DNA of 9,318 nt, taken from the NCBI GenBank assembly GCA_013298415.1, contig JAAFHN010000076.1, forward strand, positions 1 to 9,318, written 5' to 3'. Made by a program: the position numbers and the translations under genes. The notes below the pieces were generated by a model, which saw nothing but the letters and a program-made list of their open reading frames with translations, was not told the DNA's origin and did not search any database. Shown one piece after another: positions 1 to 6,393 of the stretch (the stretch's first letter is position 1; each line of letters opens with the position of its first letter). This DNA is from Comamonadaceae bacterium (GTDB lineage: Bacteria; Pseudomonadota; Gammaproteobacteria; Burkholderiales; Burkholderiaceae_C).

Positions 1-21
1 CTTTTCTGTTAGGAGATCCAT

Positions 22-237
22 ATGGAATGGTTACGCCCCGGAGCATTCATTGGCTCCATTGTGTTTGCCTTGATTGGCGTGGTGGTTTTTTGGTTGAGCT
101 TTGTCATCATCGATAAAATCACGCCTTACGATTTGTGGCAGGAGCTGGTGGAAAAGCGCAACATGGCGCTTGCCGTGGTTGTGGCGGCCATGGCGCTTGG
201 CATTTCGATCATCGTGGCGGCCTCGGTGCATGGCTGA
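22..237 (+). CDS. DUF350 family small inner-membrane protein (YjfL-like)
   Basis: A 71-residue protein with two predicted transmembrane helices, about residues 8-30 and 48-70. They are joined by a short polar loop containing ITPYDLWQELVEKRN, which matches the conserved loop of the DUF350/YjfL family as I know it. A good Shine-Dalgarno sequence (AGGAG at 11-15) sits 6 nt before the ATG, so the start is secure. The molecular function of DUF350 proteins is not established. The family often has a single two-helix hairpin or tandem copies, and it is frequently found beside polyamine or glutathionylspermidine-type enzymes. The next gene here is a membrane aminopropyltransferase, so the two probably act together at the inner membrane (inference). 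The left edge of the window cuts off anything upstream, and more genes of the same operon may lie there. Confidence 0.88.
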   Translation: MEWLRPGAFIGSIVFALIGVVVFWLSFVIIDKITPYDLWQELVEKRNMALAVVVAAMALGISIIVAASVHG

Positions 238-256
238 CGCCTTGCGGGCACGCGCG

Positions 257-289
257 AGCGCGAGTAAGCACACACTCACGCTGCGAGTG
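257..289 (+). promoter_or_regulatory. Two mutually exclusive short hairpins between DUF350 gene and the aminopropyltransferase gene
   Basis: AGCG-C-GAGT (257-265) can pair with ACTC-A-CGCT (274-282): 8 bp with one internal mismatch. The overlapping CACTC (273-277) can instead pair with GAGTG (285-289), and this is followed by the T-rich stretch CGCTTTGTTCTT. The two pairings share bases and cannot coexist. Both stems are short, so this could be chance. A weak terminator or attenuator is the most that can be inferred. Confidence 0.25.
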
Positions 290-315
290 CGCTTTGTTCT
301 TGGTAGAAACAAAAC

Positions 316-396
316 ATGAATTTGCGTGGACAATGGCGTGATTTTTCAGCCAAACTGGCCGATCTGAGTCCCCATCGGCCGTTGTGCGGTGTCTGA
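316..396 (+). CDS. Possible 26-aa leader peptide overlapping the next start codon
   Basis: An ATG-started frame of 26 codons begins MNLRGQWRDFSAKLADL and ends in CGV followed by TGA at 394-396. Its last 8 nt (GTGTCTGA) contain the GTG start of the downstream aminopropyltransferase at 389, a typical translational-coupling geometry. The larger gene has no visible Shine-Dalgarno sequence of its own, which makes coupling attractive. The leader's own ribosome-binding site is weak (purines around 304-311). I do not recognise the peptide. It may be a regulatory leader or a chance frame in the 151-nt gap after the DUF350 gene. Confidence 0.3.
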   Translation: MNLRGQWRDFSAKLADLSPHRPLCGV

Positions 397-1945
397 GCTG
401 AGCCTGGAGGCTGGTCCTGCCCGCAAGCCGGGCGCGGGGCCGCTGGTGTTGCTGTTCTGCGTGTTCGTGGTCAGCGCCTGCGGCCTCTTGTACGAGCTCG
501 CAGCGGGTGCGCTGGCGAGCTACTTGCTGGGCGACTCTGTCCTTCAGTTTTCCACGATCATTGGGGCCTATTTGTTTGCAATGGGCATCGGCAGCTATGC
601 CTCGCGCTGGCTGGATCGGCAATTGGCAGCTCAGTTTTTTCGCATCGAACTGCTCGTGGGTTTGATTGGCGGCTTCATGCCGATGCTGCTCTTTGCAGCG
701 CATGCTTTTGCACCGGGTCCGTTTCGGATCGTGCTCTATGCCATGGTGCTCTTGATTGGCATTTTGGTGGGGCTAGAGATTCCGATTGTGATGCGGCTTT
801 TGAAGCGCGATTACACATTCAAAGACCTGGTGAGCAAGGTGCTTACCGTGGACTATTTGGGTGCGTTGGCCATCAGCGTGGCATTTCCCATGGTTTTGCT
901 GCCGCAATTGGGCTTGATTCGATCTGGCTTGTTGTTTGGGCTGCTCAATGCGCTGGTAGCCTTTTGGGCGCTTTGGATGTACCGCTTTGAAGTGCGGCGG
1001 CGCCACGCGCACATTGCAACGGCGATCGGTGTGATTGCGCTGCTTGGCACTGGGTTTTTGTGGGCAGAGCACTTCACCAGCTGGGTGGAGGAGCGCTTTT
1101 ATGCCGACAAGATCGTATTTGCGCACCAGTCGCCCTATCAGCGTGTAGTTGTGACACACAACCGCCAAGGCGTGCGGCTTTTTTTGAATGGCAACTTGCA
1201 ATTCGCCGAGCGCGATGAATACCGATATCACGAGGCCCTGGTGCATCCGGTGATGGCCGCGCATGCGGCGCCAAAGCGGGTGGTGGTGCTGGGCGGTGGC
1301 GATGGTTTGGCAGTGCGTGAAATTTTGAAGTACAAAACCGTGGAGTCGGTCACGCTGGTGGAGCTGGATGCGGCCATGACAGATTTGTTCAGCCGCGAGC
1401 CCTTGCTGAAACGCTTGAATGGCAATTCACTCGCTGATCCGCGCGTGAAGGTGGTCAACGCGGATGCCTTCAAGTGGCTGCAGGAGGGCACCGATTTCTT
1501 CGATGTGATCGTGGTGGATTTCCCCGACCCGAGCAATTACAGCGTGGGCAAACTGTTTACGGATGCGTTTTACCGAATCCTCGACAGCCGCCTGGGCGCA
1601 AGCGGCTATGCCGTGATCCAAAGCACCTCGCCGCTGGTGGCGCGCAAAAGCTACTGGACCGTCGTTCAAACGATTGAATCTGTGGGACTGCGCACCGTGC
1701 CCTACCACGCCAATGTGCCGAGCTTTGGCGAGTGGGGCTTTGTGATCGCTAGCCGCAGGCCCTGGCAAGCCACGCCGGAGGGCGATGCGCGGCTTCCCGC
1801 AGGATTGCGGTTTCTGAACGCTGAGGCGATGCGCGTGATGCTCGACTTTCCGCTCGACATGGCGCGGGTGGATGCCGAAGTGAATCGGCTGCACAGTCAG
1901 GTGCTGGTGCGGACTTTCGAGCGCGAATGGGGCAAAGTTCAGTGA
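389..1945 (+). CDS. Membrane-anchored spermidine-synthase-like aminopropyltransferase
   Basis: A 518-residue protein in two parts. Residues ~18-225 hold about seven hydrophobic segments (roughly 18-40, 52-72, 84-106, 113-135, 152-174, 178-198, 207-225). Residues ~235-490 form a soluble spermidine-synthase fold. Visible family motifs are YQ at 250-251, GNLQFAERDEYRYHEALVHP around 268-287, the nucleotide-binding LGGGDG at 301-306, VELD at 324-327, NADAF at 357-361, and VVDFPDP at 375-381. By family knowledge it should transfer an aminopropyl group from decarboxylated S-adenosylmethionine to a polyamine or related acceptor; the true acceptor is unknown. In classical synthases the catalytic stretch reads D-S/T-S/T-DP; here it is DFPDP, so substrate preference may differ. 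The start is GTG: an in-frame TGA at 365-367 excludes anything further upstream, and no SD is visible. It follows a DUF350 gene by 151 nt. The stop codon is the first triplet of a 24-bp inverted repeat. Confidence 0.87.
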   Translation: MSELSLEAGPARKPGAGPLVLLFCVFVVSACGLLYELAAGALASYLLGDSVLQFSTIIGAYLFAMGIGSYASRWLDRQLAAQFFRIELLVGLIGGFMPMLLFAAHAFAPGPFRIVLYAMVLLIGILVGLEIPIVMRLLKRDYTFKDLVSKVLTVDYLGALAISVAFPMVLLPQLGLIRSGLLFGLLNALVAFWALWMYRFEVRRRHAHIATAIGVIALLGTGFLWAEHFTSWVEERFYADKIVFAHQSPYQRVVVTHNRQGVRLFLNGNLQFAERDEYRYHEALVHPVMAAHAAPKRVVVLGGGDGLAVREILKYKTVESVTLVELDAAMTDLFSREPLLKRLNGNSLADPRVKVVNADAFKWLQEGTDFFDVIVVDFPDPSNYSVGKLFTDAFYRILDSRLGASGYAVIQSTSPLVARKSYWTVVQTIESVGLRTVPYHANVPSFGEWGFVIASRRPWQATPEGDARLPAGLRFLNAEAMRVMLDFPLDMARVDAEVNRLHSQVLVRTFEREWGKVQ

Positions 1946-2047
1946 TTCTGCGCACAAAGCGCCAGTCTCGTCGTTGCGTCGCCTTGCCGTGCTGAAGCAC
2001 TGTCAGCGGCTACGCGCCTAGACACTGGCGCTTTGTGCGCAGAATCA
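1943..2047. repeat. 105-nt palindromic element with perfect 24-bp terminal inverted repeats between convergent genes
   Basis: The left arm 1943-1966 (begins TGATTCTGCGCACAAAGCGC) is the exact reverse complement of the right arm 2024-2047 over 24 bp. The 57-nt centre folds further: GCGTcGCC (1976-1983) pairs with GGCtACGC (2008-2015) with one mismatch, and GTGCTGAAGCAC (1989-2000) is a small hairpin at the tip. The whole element can therefore form one long cruciform or RNA hairpin. The outer TGA (1943-1945) is the stop codon of the aminopropyltransferase gene, and the outer TCA (2045-2047) is the stop codon, read on minus, of the hydrolase gene. It has no long T-tract, so it is not a textbook intrinsic terminator, although so strong a stem between convergent genes may stop or protect both transcripts (inference). 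It shares short blocks with the element at 8514-8676. Confidence 0.92.
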
Positions 2048-2899
2048 GGCGGGGCCGAATCTGGAGTCTAGCCACTGCGCGAGCGTGTCCAGCACTTGCT
2101 TTTGGTCGGGGTCGTTGAAGATCTCGTGGTACATCTGCGAAAAGCAGTGCGATTTCACGCTGCGCCGCGCGCCAACAGCTGCCTTGGCGAACGCCACCGA
2201 GCCCTGGGGGCGCACAAGCCTGTCTTTGCCGGCAAACATCAAAAGTGTGGGCACCGACCAAGTTTTGGCGGCCGCGATCACCTGCGGCCCCGTGTTGGCT
2301 ACGTATTGGGCCAGGCGCGCAGAAATCAGTCGATGCACCAATTTGTCGGTTTGGTACGCCTGTACCACCAGCGGGTCGCGGCAGAGGTATTCGAGCTTCA
2401 GGCCGTTGTCCAACCGCAAATTGGGCACCATGCGCGGCAACACCGCGAGCAGTAGCCTCTGAAAACGCGTGAAACCTGCGTCAAACGCAGGGGATGACAG
2501 CACCAGGCCCTGGATGGGTCGGATCTGTCGGCGCACAAAATCGGCGGCGATCAAGCCGCCCATGCTGTGGCCCAAGAGCACGATGGGCACTTTGTCGCCA
2601 TGCTCTCGCCAGGTGTCGTCCACAAGGTCGGCGACATCATCGAGCATGCGGCGCGCATGCGGCAGGCCGCCGCGCGGTCCGCCCGATTCGCCGTGGCCGT
2701 AGAGATCAAGCCCGCGCACGGCGTAGCCCCAAGTGTTGAGCTGCTCGGCCACGTGGCGGTAGCGCCAGCTGTGTTCGCCCAGGCCGTGCACGATGAGCAC
2801 ATGGGCGCGTGGCAGCCGATGACCAGACACATGCCAATCCACCACGGCAACGGGCTCGCCGTCGCTCGCAGTGAGGCCAAACTGACTGACTTCAGACAT
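2045..2899 (-). CDS. Alpha/beta hydrolase, monoacylglycerol-lipase type (serine aminopeptidase S33 / Hydrolase_4 family)
   Basis: A 284-residue cytosolic-looking protein with no signal peptide or membrane segment. Family landmarks are VHGLGEHSWRY (37-47, oxyanion region), LDLYGHGESGGPRG (64-77), the nucleophile elbow GHSMGG (110-115, Ser112), the acid in AGKDRLV (Asp226) and the catalytic His in YHEIFND (His258). The triad order Ser-Asp-His and the length fit bacterial lysophospholipase/monoacylglycerol-lipase-like enzymes, which cleave acyl esters of glycerol or lysolipids. The exact substrate cannot be read from sequence. No clear SD precedes the ATG at 2899; just upstream on the minus strand is a pyrimidine run. 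The gene lies 112 nt downstream of recG on the same strand and could be co-transcribed with it. No promoter or terminator is convincing in that gap. Its stop codon is the outer end of the 24-bp inverted repeat. Confidence 0.9.
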   Translation of the reverse strand: MSEVSQFGLTASDGEPVAVVDWHVSGHRLPRAHVLIVHGLGEHSWRYRHVAEQLNTWGYAVRGLDLYGHGESGGPRGGLPHARRMLDDVADLVDDTWREHGDKVPIVLLGHSMGGLIAADFVRRQIRPIQGLVLSSPAFDAGFTRFQRLLLAVLPRMVPNLRLDNGLKLEYLCRDPLVVQAYQTDKLVHRLISARLAQYVANTGPQVIAAAKTWSVPTLLMFAGKDRLVRPQGSVAFAKAAVGARRSVKSHCFSQMYHEIFNDPDQKQVLDTLAQWLDSRFGPA

Positions 2900-3011
2900 G
2901 CAAGAAAGGGGGGTTTAGTACTTTCGTAATCGCCGCAATTGCCCGTAGTTTCTGACCCTGGCGTTCCGACGCTGCGCTGCTGCGTGGTTTGGCAGCTTCG
3001 GCGGCATCTTA

Positions 3012-5081
3012 TCAAGCTGCTAACAAGTTTGCTTTTGAGCCGATCCAGCGCGCCAAATGCTGCTGCGCGAGCTCTGGATACGCGCTGAGCAGCTCTGCGG
3101 ATGCATCTCTTGCCCATTTCAGCAAAGGCGCGTCTTGGGCGATGTCGGCAAATCTGAGCAGTGCAGCGCCAGACTGCCGCGCGCCCAAAAACTCACCCGG
3201 CCCGCGCAGCTCCAAATCGCGCTGGGCGATCAGAAAGCCATCGTTCGTTTGGGCCATCACTTTGAGCCGCTCGCGCGCGAGCTCCCCCAAGCGCCCCCCC
3301 TCGGGCGTGCCGTAGAGCAGCACGCAAGCCGATGCCGCTGCGCCGCGCCCCACCCGGCCACGCAGCTGGTGAAGCTGACTCAGCCCAAAGCGCTCGGCAT
3401 GCTCAATCACCATGAGAGACGCATTCGGCACGTCCACCCCCACCTCAATCACGGTGGTGCTCACCAAAAGACCCATCTGCCCACCTTCAAAAAGGCTCAT
3501 CACCGCTTTTTTTTCTGCAGGCGGCATGCGCGAATGCAGCAAGCCCACGATCACGCCGGGCAGTGCCTCGGTGAGCTCTGCATGCGTGGCGGTGGTATTC
3601 GTCAAGTCCAGCGCCTCGCTTTCTTCGATCAGCGGGCACACCCAATACGCCTGGCGGCCCTGCGCGATTTGGGCTTGGATGCGCTCGATGACATCGAGCC
3701 GCTTTTGATCGCTGAGCACCTTGGTGAGGATGGGCGTGCGCCCGGGCGGCAGCTCGTCGATGGTGCTCACGTCCAGATCGGCGAGCACGCTCATGGCGAG
3801 CGTGCGCGGGATCGGCGTGGCACTCATCATCAAGAGGTGAGGCTGCGCACTCGGTTGATCCAGCTTTTCTCGCAGGGCCAGCCGCTGGCGCACGCCAAAG
3901 CGATGCTGCTCGTCGATGATGGCAAGCGCCAAGCGTTTGAACACGACCGAACTCTGCACCACCGCATGTGTGCCAACCACCAGCTGAGCTTGGCCGCTTT
4001 CCACGAGGGCCAGCATCTTGCGCCGCTCGGCTTTGCCCTGGCTGCCAGTGAGCCAAGCCACCTGCACGCCGAGCGGGGCCAGCCAGCCGATCAGCTTGCG
4101 AAAGTGCTGCTCGGCCAGGATTTCTGTGGGTGCCATCAGCGCGCATTGGTAGCCCGCATCGATGCACTGCGCCGCAGCGAGGGCAGCCACCACGGTTTTG
4201 CCGCTGCCCACATCGCCTTGCAGCAAACGGTGCATGGGCTGGTGCGACTTGAGATCTGCGCTGATTTCGCGCACCACGCGGTTTTGCGCGCCGGTGAGCT
4301 TGAAGGGCAGCGCTGCGTGCAAGCGCTTGAGCAAATCCGGCCCAGCCCCGAGCGCAGGAGCCTGAAACTGCTCGCGCTCGATGCGGGCCTGAAGCTGGCT
4401 CAGTTGGTGCGCCAAAAGCTCCTCGGCTTTGAGCCGCTCCCAAGCGGGGTGGCTGCGATCTTCCAGCGTGGCGAGTTGCACGCCCGCTGCGGGTTGATGC
4501 AAAAAAGATAGCGAAGAATGCAATGAATACCTGGACAGTGCTGGGTATTTGCTTGAAATTGGGACTGGAATCGTGTCGGAGAGGCCGCCCGCGGCCGCTT
4601 CGCGCGCCAGCCCTGCCCACACGGCCTTGCGCAGCATGGGCTGGCTCAGTCCAGCTACGGTGGGATACACGGGCGTGAGCGCGCTCGGCAGCTCGCCGCC
4701 TGCCGCCTTGAACGCAGGGTGAACCATCTCGTTGCCAAAAAAGCCGCGCTTGATCTCGCCGCGAATGCGCACCCGCGCGCCAATGGCGAGCGTTTTATGG
4801 TGGCTGGGGTAGAAGTTGAAGAAACGCAAGCGGCAGGTTTCTGTACCGTCGTCCACGATCACCACCAGCTGCCTGCGGGGCCGAAACACCACTTCGGCAT
4901 CTGTGACTTGCCCCTCAAATTGGAGCGTGTCGCCATCGTGCGAGGCGGCAATGCTGCCGAGCGCGGTTTCGTCCTCGTAGCGCAGGGGCAGGTGCAGGGC
5001 CAAATCGATATCGCGCGTCAAACCCAGCTTTTTCAAGCCATCGGATAGGGCAGTTCGGGTGGGAGGCTTCTTTTCGGGCAT
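3012..5081 (-). CDS. recG: ATP-dependent DNA helicase RecG
   Basis: 689 residues, close to the ~693 of E. coli RecG. RecG remodels stalled replication forks and recombination intermediates in the cytoplasm. The N-terminal ~160 residues form the OB-fold wedge domain (LPLRYEDET at 31-39, GEIKRGFFGNEMVHP around 108-122). The helicase core follows: Walker A GDVGSGKT (289-296), motif Ia APTEILAEQHF (317-327), motif II DEQH (390-393), motif III SATPIPRT (420-427), motif V around STTVIEVGVDVP (541-552) and motif VI QLRGRVGRG (572-580). The C-terminal part FLIAQRDLELRGPGEFLG (616-633) is also typical. A good SD, GAGGG on the minus strand at 5088-5092, lies 6 nt before the ATG. Residues ~174-194 are encoded by an AT-rich patch and fall in a variable linker. 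It diverges from queA with only 15 nt between start codons. Confidence 0.97.
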   Translation of the reverse strand: MPEKKPPTRTALSDGLKKLGLTRDIDLALHLPLRYEDETALGSIAASHDGDTLQFEGQVTDAEVVFRPRRQLVVIVDDGTETCRLRFFNFYPSHHKTLAIGARVRIRGEIKRGFFGNEMVHPAFKAAGGELPSALTPVYPTVAGLSQPMLRKAVWAGLAREAAAGGLSDTIPVPISSKYPALSRYSLHSSLSFLHQPAAGVQLATLEDRSHPAWERLKAEELLAHQLSQLQARIEREQFQAPALGAGPDLLKRLHAALPFKLTGAQNRVVREISADLKSHQPMHRLLQGDVGSGKTVVAALAAAQCIDAGYQCALMAPTEILAEQHFRKLIGWLAPLGVQVAWLTGSQGKAERRKMLALVESGQAQLVVGTHAVVQSSVVFKRLALAIIDEQHRFGVRQRLALREKLDQPSAQPHLLMMSATPIPRTLAMSVLADLDVSTIDELPPGRTPILTKVLSDQKRLDVIERIQAQIAQGRQAYWVCPLIEESEALDLTNTTATHAELTEALPGVIVGLLHSRMPPAEKKAVMSLFEGGQMGLLVSTTVIEVGVDVPNASLMVIEHAERFGLSQLHQLRGRVGRGAAASACVLLYGTPEGGRLGELARERLKVMAQTNDGFLIAQRDLELRGPGEFLGARQSGAALLRFADIAQDAPLLKWARDASAELLSAYPELAQQHLARWIGSKANLLAA

Positions 5082-5096
5082 GACAATCCCTCAAAT

Positions 5097-6230
5097 ATGC
5101 CTTACACGCTCTCCGATTTCGACTACCAGCTCCCGAGCGAGCTGATCGCCCAACATCCGGCTGCCGAGCGCAGCGCCTCGCGCCTCTTGGATGCCCGCGC
5201 GCCTGGCCTGGTGGACCGAACCTTCCGCGACTTGCCGAGCCTCGTGCAGCCCGGCGATTTGATGGTGTTCAACGACACCCAAGTCGTTCACGCCCGGCTT
5301 TTTGGCCGCAAAACCACTGGCGGCGAAGCCGAGCTGCTGATCGAGCGGGTGCTGGAATCCGGGCCTGGCGAGCAGCCGCACCAAGTGGCTGCGCACATGC
5401 GGATGAGCAAAAAGCCGCCGATGGGTGGACAAATCTTGCTGGACCGCGGCGCGCAGCCGCCTGCTGTGGCAACCCTGCTTTCGCGCTGGCCAGATGCGAA
5501 CGGCACGCTGTTTCGGTTCAGCCTCGACACCGAGCCCTACGCCCTCATGGCCGCGCACGGCCGTGTGCCGCTGCCGCCTTACATCACCCATGCTGACGAC
5601 TCGACAGACGCCGCCCGCTACCAAACCGTGCTGGCCAAAAACCCAGGCGCTGTGGCTGCGCCCACAGCAGCGCTGCATTTTGACGACGCGGTACTCGCAG
5701 CGCTGGACGCCCGGGGTGTGCAGCGCCTGTGCGTGACGCTGCACGTGGGCGCAGGCACCTTCGCGCCGGTGAAGGTGGACAACATCGCCGACCACGTGAT
5801 GCACAGTGAGCGCTATGCCGTTGATAGCGATGTATGTAACAAAATCAAGGACAAGTGGCAAGAAATACGTGAAAAACGGCTTGTGGGGCAGCCCGCACCC
5901 TGCATTTGGGCCGTGGGCACCACCACCGTGCGCACTTTGGAGAGCTGGGCGGCTTTGGGCATGCCTGTGCCGAGCGCAGAAGAGCGCGTGGCGGGCGACA
6001 CGAGCATCTTCATCACCCCCGGCTTCGAGTTCCAACTCATCGACCGCCTCATCACCAATTTCCACCTGCCCAAAAGCACGCTGATGATGCTCGTGAGCGC
6101 GCTGGCTGGGCATGGCCACGTGATGCAAACGTATGCCCACGCAGTGGCACAGCGGTATCGGTTTTTCAGTTACGGCGATTCGATGCTCTTGGCGCGAAGC
6201 GGAAACCCGCCAGCCCGATTGCAGTTGTGA
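5097..6230 (+). CDS. queA: S-adenosylmethionine:tRNA ribosyltransferase-isomerase QueA
   Basis: 377 residues; the family is usually ~340-360. QueA transfers and isomerises the ribosyl part of S-adenosylmethionine onto preQ1 at position 34 of GUN-anticodon tRNAs, giving epoxyqueuosine. Typical motifs are the N-terminus LSDFDYQLPSELIAQHPA, VFNDTQVVHARLFG (57-70), GRVPLPPYI (155-163), HVGAGTFAPV (216-225), HSE (236-238), VGTTTVRTLE (273-282), and NFHLPKSTLMMLVSALAG (321-338). The extra length lies in part at residues ~242-267, where most relatives have a short helix; its DNA is 38% GC against a much richer background. The start at 5097 gives the canonical N-terminus, but no SD lies in the 15 nt shared with recG, so initiation may be leaderless or SD-independent. 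No tgt or queuosine-pathway gene is next to it in this window. Confidence 0.97.
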   Translation: MPYTLSDFDYQLPSELIAQHPAAERSASRLLDARAPGLVDRTFRDLPSLVQPGDLMVFNDTQVVHARLFGRKTTGGEAELLIERVLESGPGEQPHQVAAHMRMSKKPPMGGQILLDRGAQPPAVATLLSRWPDANGTLFRFSLDTEPYALMAAHGRVPLPPYITHADDSTDAARYQTVLAKNPGAVAAPTAALHFDDAVLAALDARGVQRLCVTLHVGAGTFAPVKVDNIADHVMHSERYAVDSDVCNKIKDKWQEIREKRLVGQPAPCIWAVGTTTVRTLESWAALGMPVPSAEERVAGDTSIFITPGFEFQLIDRLITNFHLPKSTLMMLVSALAGHGHVMQTYAHAVAQRYRFFSYGDSMLLARSGNPPARLQL

Positions 6231-6240
6231 CAAAAGTCAC
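6227..6240 (+). terminator. Weak stem-loop overlapping the queA stop codon
   Basis: GTGAC (6227-6231), loop AAAA, then GTCAC (6236-6240). The 5-bp stem includes the queA stop codon TGA at 6228-6230 and is followed by GCTTTAGAACTTTT. The stem is short and the T-tract interrupted, so termination would be inefficient at best. Confidence 0.2.
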
Positions 6241-6300
6241 GCTTTAGAACTTTTCCACACAAAAACACCCGCCTACCCCCCTCATTCGCGGGATGGCGTG

Positions 6301-6355
6301 AGCCGCCACACCTGGGCATTCTTGCGGCTGTGAGATGTGCCGCCTCGAAGCGGCA
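6301..6355 (+). promoter_or_regulatory. Pair of hairpins with interchangeable arms upstream of the first secreted paralog
   Basis: AGCCGC (6301-6306) pairs with GCGGCT (6324-6329). TGCCGC (6338-6343) pairs with GCGGCA (6350-6355) around the loop CTCGAA. The left arms share GCCGCC and the right arms share GCGGC, so arms can also pair crosswise. This occupies most of the 163-nt gap between queA and the paralog start at 6394. A leader or attenuator role is possible, but the arms are short and GC-rich and could pair by chance. No convincing promoter was identified in this gap. Confidence 0.3.
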
Positions 6356-6393
6356 TGCGAGCAGTCCAAGCGTTCAGTCCAAGAGGTGTCTTC

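Noticed and set aside
1967..2023. A small gene or IS remnant inside the palindrome
   Set aside because: The 57-nt centre has no start with an SD and no transposase-like sequence; it is explained by nested hairpins.
2900..3011. Promoter for the hydrolase in the recG-hydrolase gap
   Set aside because: TACTAA-like and TTGCGG-like words occur on minus but at about 12-nt spacing, so no credible -35/-10 pair was found.
3057..4511. 484-codon antisense frame within recG
   Set aside because: Same explanation: recG motifs are intact on the other strand, and the antisense protein is His/Gln/Arg-rich without a domain.
5091..6233. 380-codon antisense frame covering all of queA
   Set aside because: A mirror of GC-rich codon bias; the queA sense frame has full family motifs, and the antisense product is His/Arg-rich with no recognisable domain.
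6337..6393. Upstream GTG start for paralog 1
   Set aside because: It would place 19 extra residues before a good signal peptide and lies inside a hairpin, whereas the ATG at 6394 has an SD at proper spacing and aligns with paralog 2's layout.
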